DNA of 64,000 bases, taken from NCBI RefSeq assembly GCF_020735465.1, contig NZ_CP085935.1, positions 1 through 64,000 on the forward strand, in the 5' to 3' direction. The position numbers and the translations under genes are program-made. Below, piece by piece: positions 33,398 to 42,738 of this stretch (the stretch's first letter is position 1; each line of letters begins with the position of its first letter). Under the pieces are notes generated by a model. The model was given only the letters and a program-made list of their open reading frames with translations, had not been told where the DNA came from and did no database searches. The DNA is from Collinsella stercoris DSM 13279 (lineage in GTDB: Bacteria; Actinomycetota; Coriobacteriia; Coriobacteriales; Coriobacteriaceae).

Positions 33398-35731
33398 ATG
33401 ACAGGGAAGAACACGACATCTCGTCGTCGGCCGCGCTGGTACCGCGCCCTCACCGCCACCTTGGCGGTGCTCGCGGTGCTCGTGGCCGGCGGCGTGCTGT
33501 TCGCCAACCCGACGACCGGCGTCGCCGATGCGGACGGCGCTCAGATCGTCGAATCCGGCAAGACGCAGTGGCAGTATCGCGACGACAACCAGCAGCCGGC
33601 TGACGGCTGGCAGACGAGCGCCGCGGTGAGCGACGCCGCCTGGAAGACGGCCTCCGGCAGCTTTGGCGCCAAGAACGGGCAGATCGCCGACCTGGGTGGC
33701 GGCATGACGCCCCAGGTGCTGCTGAACCAGTACATCAACGGCGCCGATGGCGACGCCATCCCGGTGTATTACTTCCGCACCACCTTCGACGCCAAGGACA
33801 TCGACGCCATCCAGGCCATCACCGGTGAGGTCGCCTACGACGACGCCGCCATCGTGGCCGTAAACGGGCACGTCGTCGCCGAGTTCGACAACCACGTGAA
33901 GGACGGCACCGATCCGATTTACGGCACCACCAACTACGGTGGCTCCAACGACAGCGCTCCCAAGACGGCGACCTTCAACTTCACCGATATCGCGAGCCTG
34001 GGCCTCAAGGCCACCGGCAACGTCCTGAGCGTCGAGCTCCACAACGGGCGCGCCACCAGCTCCGATATCTACTTGGACGTGAAGAACGTCTCCTTCACCT
34101 ACGGCAAGGCCGCCGACACCGTGAAGGACGCCTCCCTGGAGATCGGCGCCACCGAGTCCGCCCGTAACTTCAACTGGCTCGGCACCTCCACGAACGCTTC
34201 GTTCGTCGAGATCGCCCCGGCCGCCGGCTACAAGGAGGGCGACGCCTTCCCGGAGTCCGGCGCCGAGAAGGTCCAGGCGCTGCAGTCTGCCGCCACCCGT
34301 GAGGGCTTTATGTCCAATAAGGCCACGGTGAGCGGTCTTGCCGCCAACACCGCCTACGTCTATCGCGTCGGCAACGACGACGCCTGGTCCGACCCCGCCG
34401 TCTTCACGACGGGCAACTTCGGCTCCGGCGCCTCCTTCAGCTTCCTGTTCGCCGGCGACCCGCAGATCGGCGCGAGCGGCAATTCCGATGCCGACCAGGC
34501 TGGTTGGCAGGCGACGCTCACCAACGCCGTGAACAAGCTCACCCCGAACTTCATGGTGTCGGCCGGTGACCAGATCAACGACAAGGGCGCGAAAGAGGAC
34601 GGTCAGTACGACAGCTACTTCGCCCCGAAGGAGCTCGCCTCCCTCACCCAGGCCCTGACCGTGGGTAATCACGACAACGGCAGCTCCCGGTACTCCGACT
34701 ACTTCAACGTTCCCAACGTCAGCTCGCTCGGCGCCACCAGCGGCACCGGCACCCAGTCCGGCGATTACTGGTACGTGTACAACGGCGTTCTGTTCATGGA
34801 CATCAACTCCAACGACATGAACACCGGCAACCACAAGGCGTTCATGGAGCAGGCGATCGCCGCCAACCCGAACGTCAACTGGAAGATCGTGGTGTTCCAC
34901 CACTCCGTCTTCTCCCTCGCCAACCACTACACCGACTCCGACATCCAGAGCCGTCGCAACGAGCTCCCGCAGGTCTTCAGCGATCTTGGGATCGATGTCG
35001 TGCTCATGGGTCATGACCACTACTTCACCCGCACCACGATGATGGAGGGCGCGAACCCGGTCGCCTCTGAGACCGGTGCCGATGCCAACCAGGTCGTCGA
35101 TCCGGCAAAGGGCCAGGTCCTCTACCTCACGGCCGACTCCGCCTCGGGCTCCAAGTACTACAAGACCAACAGCGCTGTCGTTAACGCCATGCCGACCTGG
35201 GTCGCCGCGCAGGGGCAGAGCAACCGTCCGACCATCACGAACGTGACCGTTAACGGGGGCAAGCTGACGCTCGACACCTACTACACCGACTCCGCCGACC
35301 TGGAGAAGCTCGATACCTTCACGATCGTCCACACCGACCAGAACTCCGGCGACAACGGCACCGATAACAACGGTTCCGACAACAACAACGGCACCGACAA
35401 CAACAACGGTACTGGCAACAACAATGGCACCGACAACGGTACCGGCAACAACAACGGTTCCGACAACAACGGCGCCAACAACGGCAGCAACAACGGCGCC
35501 AACAACGGCAACAATAACGGTACCGGCAACGGCACCGGCAACGGTACCACCACCGGAAACGGTGCCGGCGCTACGGCCAAGCCGTCCACCTCGACCGGCA
35601 CGAAGGGCGGCTCCCTGCCGCAAACCGGAGACCTGATCGCCCCGGCCTTCATCGCGGCCATCGCCGTCGTGGGCGTCGCCGTCATCGCCGCGGCGCTCGT
35701 CCTCAAGAATCGCGACCGCCAGGTGCGGTAA
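33398..35731 (+). CDS. Cell-wall-anchored metallophosphatase (LPQTG)
   Basis: A secreted calcineurin-like phosphoesterase of 777 residues. After a basic N-terminus (SRRRPRWYRAL) comes a signal anchor. A beta-rich N-terminal region is followed by an Fn3-like module of purple-acid-phosphatase type (NTAYVYRVGNDDAWSDP). The metallophosphatase core (about 350-545) has FAGDPQIG, SAGDQIND, VGNHDN, VFHHSVFS and MGHDHYF. An Asn/Gly/Thr-rich linker (about 650-725) leads to LPQTG near 740, a membrane helix and KNRDRQVR. Of the adjacent ATGs (33395 and 33398) the second has better spacing from GGGGAG. It probably releases phosphate from organic esters outside the cell; the substrate is unknown. Confidence 0.9.
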   Translation: MTGKNTTSRRRPRWYRALTATLAVLAVLVAGGVLFANPTTGVADADGAQIVESGKTQWQYRDDNQQPADGWQTSAAVSDAAWKTASGSFGAKNGQIADLGGGMTPQVLLNQYINGADGDAIPVYYFRTTFDAKDIDAIQAITGEVAYDDAAIVAVNGHVVAEFDNHVKDGTDPIYGTTNYGGSNDSAPKTATFNFTDIASLGLKATGNVLSVELHNGRATSSDIYLDVKNVSFTYGKAADTVKDASLEIGATESARNFNWLGTSTNASFVEIAPAAGYKEGDAFPESGAEKVQALQSAATREGFMSNKATVSGLAANTAYVYRVGNDDAWSDPAVFTTGNFGSGASFSFLFAGDPQIGASGNSDADQAGWQATLTNAVNKLTPNFMVSAGDQINDKGAKEDGQYDSYFAPKELASLTQALTVGNHDNGSSRYSDYFNVPNVSSLGATSGTGTQSGDYWYVYNGVLFMDINSNDMNTGNHKAFMEQAIAANPNVNWKIVVFHHSVFSLANHYTDSDIQSRRNELPQVFSDLGIDVVLMGHDHYFTRTTMMEGANPVASETGADANQVVDPAKGQVLYLTADSASGSKYYKTNSAVVNAMPTWVAAQGQSNRPTITNVTVNGGKLTLDTYYTDSADLEKLDTFTIVHTDQNSGDNGTDNNGSDNNNGTDNNNGTGNNNGTDNGTGNNNGSDNNGANNGSNNGANNGNNNGTGNGTGNGTTTGNGAGATAKPSTSTGTKGGSLPQTGDLIAPAFIAAIAVVGVAVIAAALVLKNRDRQVR
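35347..35570. repeat. Trinucleotide-like repeats coding the Asn/Gly/Thr linker
   Basis: AAC, GGC/GGT and ACC codons recur in short blocks (GACAACAACAACGGC and variants) that encode the wall-spanning linker of the phosphatase. In-frame expansion or loss is expected. Confidence 0.7.
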
Positions 35732-35784
35732 GCCTGCGGCCACCCGTCCCGCCGAACGCCTTCGGCGAACTTGGTGAGCCATTC

Positions 35785-35830
35785 GGGCCGGAGTGCATGC
35801 CTTTCGCGGCGTGCGCTCCGGCCCTCATTT
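35785..35830 (+). terminator. Terminator of the surface phosphatase gene
   Basis: A 17-bp stem (35785-35801 with 35808-35824, wobble pairs only) with 6-nt loop, followed by TCATTTCG, 53 nt after the stop. Confidence 0.8.
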
Positions 35831-35888
35831 CGAATCTATCCCATCCGCTGCGCGACGCGCTCGGTTGTCTCATGATTGAGGTCCACCC

Positions 35889-37031
35889 TTGAAGACTTTT
35901 TTGAGCAAGCATGCCGATACGATTGCCGCGGCGATCATCGTGTGCGGCATCTCCTTGGCGATCCTCGCGTTTAACCTGCTCAGCTCGGGCGTGTCGTTCA
36001 CCGCGCTCACGACGGCGGGCGTGTCGTACCCTTCGGCGACAGTCGAGCAAGTCGTTGCGGAGAACCTGGATATGGAGAAGGGGACCGGTCGGTACATGGG
36101 TTCCCAAACCCTGAGCGTTCGCATCACCTCCGGTGAGAGCTCCGGAGAGGTCGTGGAGGCGCAGAACTCCCTGTCGCCCACGCATTCGATCGTCGGGGCC
36201 CCCGGCGAGCGGGTCATCCTCAAGGCCGATACCGGCTCGGACGGCTCCATGTACTACACCGTCTTCAACTACGACCGGATTCCCGCCGTTGCGGCCCTCG
36301 TGGTCGTATTCGCGTTGAGCATGGTCATCGTGGGCGGCACAAAGGGGGTGCGAAGCCTCGTGGGCCTCCTGTTCGTGGCATACGCGCTGGGCGTTTTCCT
36401 GGTGCCGGGCCTCTACCGCGGCTTCCCGGCCGTGCCGATGGGCTTCATCACCGCGGCTGCGATCACCGTGGTGTCGATGGTGCTCCTTAACGGCTTGAGC
36501 GAAAAGACCTTCGTGGCCATCGCCTCGACTGTTGCCGGTCTGCTCGCGGCCGCAGCCGTGTATGCGGTGTTCGCCGGCATCATGCAGGTCAACGGCTTCA
36601 ATCAGGATGGCGCCGACGAACTCATCGTGGTCAAGCAGGCGACTGATCTCGATATCTTCGGTACCCTGTTCGTGAGCGTGCTCATCGCCTCGCTCGGTGC
36701 GGTCATGGACATGTGCATGTCCGTGGCGACCTCTCTATTCGAGATCCGCGACCAGCATCCCGACATCTCCGCGCGTCAGCTCATGGCCTCGGGCTTCACG
36801 ATCGGGCGCGACATGATCGGCACCATGTGCCAGACGCTCATCCTTGCCTTCGTGGGGTCGAGCCTGACCTCGTTGCTTTTGCTCATCTCCTATGGCGTGC
36901 AACTCAACCAGCTCCTTTCCTCGGACCTTGTCGCCGTCGAGATCGTCCACAGTTTCGTGGGGGCCATCGCGGTCGTCCTGTGCGTGCCGGTCACCTCGCT
37001 TATCTGCGCGGGGCTGCGTCGCCGTTCGTAG
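35889..37031 (+). CDS. YibE/F-family multi-pass membrane protein
   Basis: A 380-residue integral membrane protein of the YibE/F family. One N-terminal helix is followed by an extracytoplasmic region (about 45-130) and then about seven helices. The conserved segments RSLVGLLFVAYALGVFLVPGL and ASLGAVMDMCMSVATSLFEI identify the family. The frame begins with TTG 35889, preceded by GAGG; no ATG gives a better N-terminus (MKTFLSKHADTIAAAII). The function of YibE/F is not established. It lies between the surface phosphatase and the iron-uptake genes, without clear operon linkage. Confidence 0.88.
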   Translation: MKTFLSKHADTIAAAIIVCGISLAILAFNLLSSGVSFTALTTAGVSYPSATVEQVVAENLDMEKGTGRYMGSQTLSVRITSGESSGEVVEAQNSLSPTHSIVGAPGERVILKADTGSDGSMYYTVFNYDRIPAVAALVVVFALSMVIVGGTKGVRSLVGLLFVAYALGVFLVPGLYRGFPAVPMGFITAAAITVVSMVLLNGLSEKTFVAIASTVAGLLAAAAVYAVFAGIMQVNGFNQDGADELIVVKQATDLDIFGTLFVSVLIASLGAVMDMCMSVATSLFEIRDQHPDISARQLMASGFTIGRDMIGTMCQTLILAFVGSSLTSLLLLISYGVQLNQLLSSDLVAVEIVHSFVGAIAVVLCVPVTSLICAGLRRRS

Positions 37032-37117
37032 GAGAGCGCGAGCGAGAACCGCAAACGACGGAATCCCCGTTGAATTAGATAGCCAAAACCCCTTCACAGC
37101 GGGGCGTCCAAGTGGTA

Positions 37118-37150
37118 GTTTACTAAGGCGAACATAGCCAAGGTTAACTT
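37118..37150 (+). promoter_or_regulatory. Candidate metal-regulator operator upstream of feoA
   Basis: An imperfect 31-nt dyad (GTT..AC..GGC to GCC..GT.AAC) centred near 37133. It contains TAGCCAAGGTTAACTT at 37135-37150, which resembles TAGCCACATATAACTA in front of feoB. Confidence 0.35.
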
Positions 37151-37283
37151 CTTATTCACATGCCGCGCATCCGCAACGCCGAGAGTAAGTGGTTTGCCGA
37201 AAGCTCGCGTGGCTCCGTCCTCGCGGGCTTTGCGCATGTCGCTGGATCGAGCTGGCTTGATGGCGGGGAAAGACGGTGGTCGC

Positions 37284-37583
37284 ATGATGTTGGGTCGTCG
37301 GAAATCCGAGCAGGTGCGGGGGCGTGAGCGCAGCGTCGCGAGCACAGATGGAGCTCCGCAGATCCCCGCGATGCCCCTTTCCCTCGCGCGGTCGGGCGCT
37401 ACGGTGACGGTCGCTCGCGTTAAGGGGTCGGGCGAGGTGAAGCGTCATCTGGAGACGCTCGGATTCGTCGAGGGCTCCGAGGTGCATGTGGTCGCCACCG
37501 GTGGCGGCAACATCATCGTGGTCGTCAAGGGGGCGCGCTTTGGCCTGGACGCAAAGGTCGCCACGAACGTACTGGTTGCCTGA
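37284..37583 (+). CDS. feoA: FeoA-domain protein, first copy, with N-terminal extension
   Basis: A small SH3-like cytoplasmic protein needed for FeoB-dependent Fe(II) uptake. The FeoA core is PLSLARSGATVTVARVKGSGEVKRHLETLGFVEGSEVHVV to the C-terminus. From ATG 37284 the protein has 99 residues, about 28 more than a minimal FeoA at the N-terminus. A start at Met 37372 would give exactly the core but lacks a ribosome site; GGTGG precedes 37284. It is followed 54 nt later by a second feoA. Confidence 0.85.
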   Translation: MMLGRRKSEQVRGRERSVASTDGAPQIPAMPLSLARSGATVTVARVKGSGEVKRHLETLGFVEGSEVHVVATGGGNIIVVVKGARFGLDAKVATNVLVA

Positions 37584-37637
37584 GGGCGCATGCGTCTCAT
37601 GTTCGGGTTCGATAATTCGCGTAAGAAAGGGGGAAGC

Positions 37638-37859
37638 ATGAAAACGTTGGCAGACGTGAAGGTGGGGGAGGGCTCCACCGTCGTCAAGCTCCATGGCGAG
37701 GGCGCGCTGCGCCGCCATCTCATGGACCTGGGCCTCATCAAGGGCACGCCGTTCAGGGTCGTGAAGGTGGCTCCGCTGGGCGACCCGGTCGAGATCACCG
37801 TCCGTGGGTACGAGCTGTCCATTCGCAAGGAGGAGGCGGCCATCGTCGAGGTCGCGTAG
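37638..37859 (+). CDS. feoA: FeoA-domain protein, second copy
   Basis: A 73-residue FeoA-fold protein (TLADVKVGEGSTVVKLHGEG, RRHLMDLGLIKGTPFRVVKV, VEITVRGYELSIRKEEAAIVEV) that is closer to the canonical length than the first copy. AAAGGGGG precedes ATG 37638. Tandem FeoA genes before FeoB are common in anaerobic Gram-positives; the partners probably interact with the FeoB G-domain. Confidence 0.93.
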   Translation: MKTLADVKVGEGSTVVKLHGEGALRRHLMDLGLIKGTPFRVVKVAPLGDPVEITVRGYELSIRKEEAAIVEVA

Positions 37860-37890
37860 CGGCGAGCGGCATATATTTCTATCGGTAGAG

Positions 37891-37906
37891 TTAGCCACAT
37901 ATAACT
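37891..37906 (+). promoter_or_regulatory. TAGCCA-N4-TAACT motif upstream of feoB
   Basis: TAGCCACATATAACTA shares TAGCCA, a 4-nt gap and TAACT with the site before the first feoA. It may bind the same iron-responsive repressor. Confidence 0.3.
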
Positions 37907-37988
37907 AGCAGGAGATGACGTTTTCGCCTCACCAACGGGCTGACTCAGCAACGTACACGTTTCAAAGCCAAGAGAAAAGAAGGTTCGC

Positions 37989-40211
37989 ATGGCGAATCAA
38001 GCACTGCACATCGCGTTGGCGGGAAACCCCAACTGCGGCAAGACCACCCTGTTCAATCTGATAACCGGCCAGAACGGCTACGTGGGCAATTGGCCCGGCG
38101 TCACCGTGGAGAAAAAGGAGGCCCCTCTCTCACGCGATAAGAGCGTGGTCGTGACCGACCTCCCGGGAATCTACTCGCTTTCCCCCTACAGCCCCGAGGA
38201 GCGCGTGAGTCGCGACTATCTCATGGGTGGAGACCCCGATGTCGTGATCCAGGTGATCGACGCCACCAACTTGGAGCGCAACCTGTACCTCGCGTTGCAG
38301 GTCATCGAGACCGGGGTCCCCGTCGTGGTCGCGCTCAACATGGCGGACCTGGTGGAGAGGAGCGGCGACAAGATCGACGCCGCCTCGCTCGAGAAGAGCC
38401 TGGGTTGCCCGGTGGTCATGATCTCGGCTCTCAAGAACACGGGTGTGGATGGGCTCATCGACGCCGCGCGCGAAGAGGCGATCGCAAAGAGGATCGCGCC
38501 GCGCCATGCGTTCGATGCCGCCATCGAGGGCGTCCTCAAGAAGATCGAGTCCCAGCTGCCGGCCTCCGTCGAGGCGGGCAGGCGGCGCTACTTTGCCGTG
38601 AAGCTGTTCGAGCGCGATGCGGACGCGCTCGCCGCCCTGTCGCTGCCTCATGACGCCTCGGAGCGCATCGAGGCACTCGTGGCTCAGTGCGAAAAGGATT
38701 GCGACGACGACGCAGAGTCGATCATCACCGCTGAGCGCTACGGGCTCATCGCGCACATGGTCGACGCCTGCCTCAAAAAGGCCCCGGCCAAGATGAGCAC
38801 CTCGGAGAGGATCGACCGCGTCGTGACCAATCGCTGGCTCGGCCTCCCGATCTTTGCCTTCATCATGTTCGGCGTGTACTACCTGGCGATCTCGACCTTT
38901 GGAACCGCGATGACCGACTGGGTGAACGACAACCTGTTCGGCGATGGATGGGAGCTCTTCGGCGCCGCCATGCCGAGCGTCCCGGCGCTGTTCGAGGGCT
39001 GGCTTTCCGCCGCGGGGGCGAGCGACATGGTGATCAGCCTGGTGTGCGATGGCATCGTCGCCGGCGTGGGCGCCGTGCTGGGCTTTATTCCCCAGATGTT
39101 CGTGCTCTTTGTACTGCTCTCCTTCCTAGAGGACTGCGGCTACATGGCGCGCGTGGCGTTCGTGATGGATCGCGTCTTCCGCCGCTTCGGGCTGTCGGGC
39201 AAGTCGTTCATCCCCATGCTCGTCTCCACCGGCTGCGGCGTGCCCGGCGTGCTTGCCACCAAGACCATCGAGAACGAGAAGGACCGTCGCATGACGGTCA
39301 TGACCACCACGTTCATCCCCTGCGGCGCCAAGCTGCCCGTGATCGCCCTGGTCATGGGCGCGCTCATCGGCGACGCCGAGTCGACGTGGATCGCCCCGCT
39401 TTTCTACTTCCTGGGCGTCGTCGCCGTCATCGTGAGCGGCGTCATGCTCAAGAAGACCCGACTCTTTGCCGGCCGCCCAACGCCGTTCGTGATGGAGCTC
39501 CCGGCGTACCATCTGCCGAGCCCGCGCAGCTGGGCGCTGCATGTGTGGGAGCGCGTGAGCGCTTACATCAAGAAGGCGTTCACCATCATCTTCGCTTCGA
39601 CCGTCGTGGTGTGGTTCCTTTCCAGCTTTGGCGTGTTCGAGGGTGCGTTCGGCTATCTGCCGTCCATGGCCGGCGTGCCGGAGGAGTATACCGACCATTC
39701 ACTGCTCGCCCTTGTCGCCGGTGCCGTGAGCTGGATCTTTGCGCCGCTTGGGTTTGACACCTGGCAGGCGACCGCCATGTCCGTAACGGGTTTGGTGGCA
39801 AAGGAGAACGTCATGGCGACGGCCGCCTCGCTGCTGCACTTGGCCGATGCGACCGAGACCGATCCGAGCCTGTGGTCCGCGTTCGCGGCGCTCTTCCCCA
39901 GCGCGGGCGCCATCGCGGCGTTTGGCGCCTTCAACCTGCTGTGCGCCCCCTGCTTTGCCGCCATGGGCACGATCCGCGCGCAGATGGGATCGGCAAAGTG
40001 GACCGCCATCGCGCTTGGATACGAGTGCGGCTTCGCCTGGGTCGTCGGCCTTATGATCAACCAGTTCTACCTGGCGGCTTTGGGCAAATTCAGCGTGTGG
40101 ACGGTGGTCGCGGCGGCATGTGCGCTCCTGATCTTGTTCCAGCTGTTCCGCCCCATGCCCTCCTACGCCTGGGATGAGGGCGTCGCGCGTGCTGGAGTTG
40201 CCGCGGCATAG
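37989..40211 (+). CDS. feoB: Ferrous iron transporter FeoB
   Basis: The inner-membrane Fe(II) importer, 740 residues. The N-terminal GTPase has G1 GNPNCGKTTL, G2 around GVTVEKK, G3 DLPG, G4 NMAD and G5 SALK. A helical GDI-like spacer (about 170-270) follows, then the membrane domain with two Gate motifs, including FIPMLVSTGCGVPGVLATK and TTFIPCGAKLPVIAL with the conserved Cys residues. GAAGG is upstream of ATG 37989. It is the main gene of the feo operon. Confidence 0.97.
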   Translation: MANQALHIALAGNPNCGKTTLFNLITGQNGYVGNWPGVTVEKKEAPLSRDKSVVVTDLPGIYSLSPYSPEERVSRDYLMGGDPDVVIQVIDATNLERNLYLALQVIETGVPVVVALNMADLVERSGDKIDAASLEKSLGCPVVMISALKNTGVDGLIDAAREEAIAKRIAPRHAFDAAIEGVLKKIESQLPASVEAGRRRYFAVKLFERDADALAALSLPHDASERIEALVAQCEKDCDDDAESIITAERYGLIAHMVDACLKKAPAKMSTSERIDRVVTNRWLGLPIFAFIMFGVYYLAISTFGTAMTDWVNDNLFGDGWELFGAAMPSVPALFEGWLSAAGASDMVISLVCDGIVAGVGAVLGFIPQMFVLFVLLSFLEDCGYMARVAFVMDRVFRRFGLSGKSFIPMLVSTGCGVPGVLATKTIENEKDRRMTVMTTTFIPCGAKLPVIALVMGALIGDAESTWIAPLFYFLGVVAVIVSGVMLKKTRLFAGRPTPFVMELPAYHLPSPRSWALHVWERVSAYIKKAFTIIFASTVVVWFLSSFGVFEGAFGYLPSMAGVPEEYTDHSLLALVAGAVSWIFAPLGFDTWQATAMSVTGLVAKENVMATAASLLHLADATETDPSLWSAFAALFPSAGAIAAFGAFNLLCAPCFAAMGTIRAQMGSAKWTAIALGYECGFAWVVGLMINQFYLAALGKFSVWTVVAAACALLILFQLFRPMPSYAWDEGVARAGVAAA

Positions 40212-40233
40212 ACGGCGCTTCCGCAGTCGGGCA

Positions 40234-40270
40234 ATCGGGCATCCGGTCGCGCGGCGTCCGGGTGCCCGAT
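40234..40270 (+). terminator. Hairpin after feoB
   Basis: ATCGGGCA/TGCCCGAT plus a wobble-containing TCCGG/CCGGG extension (13 bp) with an 11-nt loop, 22 nt after the stop; no T-run. Confidence 0.5.
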
Positions 40271-40446
40271 GCGGCATGACTCGTCAAACGGGCAGCGAGA
40301 AGGCAAGGCCGGGCAGGCCGTCGCCAAAGGGTGGGGCCTCAGGTGAGGTTCGCCTGGGCGGCGGGTTTACCCGGCGTTTTCACTGATCCCGCGGTGCGAG
40401 TGCCCGATTTGGGGCATTATGGATGCAATCCTTGAAAGGAGGGCCA

Positions 40447-40668
40447 ATGTCGGCCATCGATTTTGTGATCATCGCCCTGATCGCCGTCGCCTTTGGCGCG
40501 GTGGTGGTGCGCGTGCGCAAAAAGGGCACGTGCGGCGATTGCGCGCAGGCGGGTTCGTGCGGCGGCTCGTGCGCGGGCTGCTCCACCTCCAAGCGTGCGA
40601 CCTGCCCGGCCTGCGAAGGGGTCGAGCAGACAGTAAAAAAGCTGGGGCGCGGCATCGAGCGGTCATGA
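40447..40668 (+). CDS. FeoB-associated Cys-rich membrane protein
   Basis: A 73-residue protein with one N-terminal membrane helix (AIDFVIIALIAVAFGAVVV), a basic stretch (RVRKKG) and a Cys-rich tail with CGDC, CGGSC, CAGC and CPAC. This is the pattern of the small proteins that follow feoB in many anaerobes, thought to bind or pass on iron. AAAGGAGG precedes ATG 40447. It is separated from feoB by a hairpin, so it may have reduced or separate expression. Confidence 0.9.
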   Translation: MSAIDFVIIALIAVAFGAVVVRVRKKGTCGDCAQAGSCGGSCAGCSTSKRATCPACEGVEQTVKKLGRGIERS

Positions 40669-40731
40669 GCGCGCGATTGCGCGTGCTAAGCTGGGAAGGT
40701 GTGCTCTACCGTCCGGCAGGAAGGAATCGCC

Positions 40732-42660
40732 GTGAACACGTCCGGTCGCACCGATCAATCCCTCAAGTACCTCCGCCTGCTCTCCCAGCAGTTCCCCACG
40801 CAGCAGGCGGTGTTCACCGAGATCATCAACCTGCAGGCCATCCTCAACCTGCCCAAGGGCACCGAGCATTTCATGAGCGACCTTCACGGTGAGTACGAGG
40901 CGTTCCTGCACATCCTCAACAACTGCTCGGGCGTGGTGCGCGAGCACGTGGACGAGATCTTCGCCGGCTCCCTTTCCGAGGAGGAGAAGGGCGAGCTGTG
41001 CGCACTCATCTACTATCCGCACGAAAAGCTCGAGCTCACCCGCCGCGCGCACGAGGACACGCCGACGTGGTACAAGACCATGCTCGACCGGCTGCTCACG
41101 GTCACGCGCGCGCTTTCGAGCCGCTACACGCGCTCCAAGGTGCGCAAGGCCATCCCGCGCGACTACGCCTACATCATCGACGAGCTGCTGCACACGCACC
41201 CCGACGAGAACAACTACCGCGTGCGCTACCATGAGCGCATCATCGCCTCGATTTTGGAGACGGGCGCGGGCGAGGACTTTATCTGCTCGCTCTCCGACCT
41301 CATCAAGCGCCTGGTGATCGACCATCTCCACCTGGTGGGCGACATCTTCGACCGCGGCGGCGGGGCGTCCAAGATCATGGACCGCCTCATGAGCTACCAT
41401 TCGCTCGACATCCAATGGGGCAATCACGACGTGCTGTGGATGGGTGCGGCGGCGGGGCAGCCGGCGTGCATCATCACGGTGCTGCGCAACAACCTGCGCT
41501 ACGGCAATTACGAGATCTTGGAGAACGACTACGGCATCTCCCTGCGCGAGCTGGTCGCGTTCGCCGACCGCACGTATGAGCCGGTGCCCGAGGGGGCCTG
41601 TGGCCTGGCGGCAAAGCTCACACCGCTCATGAAGGCGCTGAACGTGCTGCTGTTCAAGCTCGAGGGGCAGATCATCCAACGGCATGCGTGTTTCGACATG
41701 CACGACCGCCTGCTGCTCGAGCGCATCGACGTCGAGGCGGACACGGTTCGCCTGGCCGACGGCACCGTGCATGCGCTGGCGACGCGCGACTTTCCCACGC
41801 TCGACCTCGAGCATCCCTACGAGCTGACCGAGGAGGAGCAGCGCATCGTGGATAAGCTCGTGGCGGAGTTCACGAGCGCCGACCACCTGAGGCGTCATGT
41901 CGATTTCCTCTATCGCCACGGCTCGATGTATTTGGTGCGCAATCGCAACCTGCTCTTCCACGGGTGCGTGCCGCTGAACGAGGACGGCACGTTCACGAGC
42001 GTGAATTGCCTGGGTACATGGCGGAGCGGCCGCGATTACCTCGACTTTTGCGATGAGATCGCCCGGCGCGCCTGGCGCATGCGCGATGCCGCCGCGCTCG
42101 ACTGGATGTGGTATCTCTGGATCGGCATGAAGTCTCCGGCGAGCGGACGCTTGGTCAAGACGTTCGAGCGCGCCTATATCGACGACCCGGCAAGCTGGGT
42201 TGAGCCCATGGACCCGTATTTTGAGCTCACGCGCGACGAGCGGGCTTGCGACGCCATCATGGCGGAATTTGGCTTGGCGCCGGGCGAGGGGCACATCATC
42301 AACGGCCACACGCCGGTCCATGCCGCCGAGGGCGAGCAGCCCATCCGCGCGAACGGCCGCCTGCTGGTGATCGACGGCGGTTTTTGCAGCGCGTACCACC
42401 ACAAGACGGGCATCGCGGGCTACACGTTGATTTCCAGCTCGCGCGGGTGCCGCTTGAAGGCGCACCAGGCGTTCGAGAGCGTCGACGCGGTTTTGGCGCG
42501 CAACGCCGACATCGTGAGCGAGACGGACCGCTTTGACGTGGCGGAAAGCCGCCGGATGGTGGGGGATACCGACACGGGCGTCCAGATTCGCGAGCAGATC
42601 CGCGACTTGCATCAGTTGCTCGATGCGTACCGGACCGGCGTGCTCGAGGAGCGCCGTTAG
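40732..42660 (+). CDS. fbp: Fructose-1,6-bisphosphatase class III
   Basis: The gluconeogenic phosphatase that converts fructose 1,6-bisphosphate to fructose 6-phosphate, of the Firmicutes-type class III family related to metallophosphatases. The 642-residue protein has SDLHGEYEAF, VGDIFDRGG and WGNHDVLWMG as metal-site blocks, and later NGHTPVHAAEG and IDGGFCSAYHHKTGIAGYTLI. GTG 40732 follows AGGAAGGAA; the longer frame from 40699 is less likely. No operon partners are evident. Confidence 0.95.
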   Translation: MNTSGRTDQSLKYLRLLSQQFPTQQAVFTEIINLQAILNLPKGTEHFMSDLHGEYEAFLHILNNCSGVVREHVDEIFAGSLSEEEKGELCALIYYPHEKLELTRRAHEDTPTWYKTMLDRLLTVTRALSSRYTRSKVRKAIPRDYAYIIDELLHTHPDENNYRVRYHERIIASILETGAGEDFICSLSDLIKRLVIDHLHLVGDIFDRGGGASKIMDRLMSYHSLDIQWGNHDVLWMGAAAGQPACIITVLRNNLRYGNYEILENDYGISLRELVAFADRTYEPVPEGACGLAAKLTPLMKALNVLLFKLEGQIIQRHACFDMHDRLLLERIDVEADTVRLADGTVHALATRDFPTLDLEHPYELTEEEQRIVDKLVAEFTSADHLRRHVDFLYRHGSMYLVRNRNLLFHGCVPLNEDGTFTSVNCLGTWRSGRDYLDFCDEIARRAWRMRDAAALDWMWYLWIGMKSPASGRLVKTFERAYIDDPASWVEPMDPYFELTRDERACDAIMAEFGLAPGEGHIINGHTPVHAAEGEQPIRANGRLLVIDGGFCSAYHHKTGIAGYTLISSSRGCRLKAHQAFESVDAVLARNADIVSETDRFDVAESRRMVGDTDTGVQIREQIRDLHQLLDAYRTGVLEERR

Positions 42661-42738
42661 GCGCTGCGCGCCGGCGGACGGAGTGAGGGCGTGTTATGTG
42701 GGATGTGTGCCACGGCCGCCCGCGAAATGCACGGGGCT

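Noticed and set aside
40234..40440. A gene between feoB and the Cys-rich protein
   Set aside because: Only a hairpin and GC-rich spacer are visible; no frame has a start, ribosome site and plausible composition.
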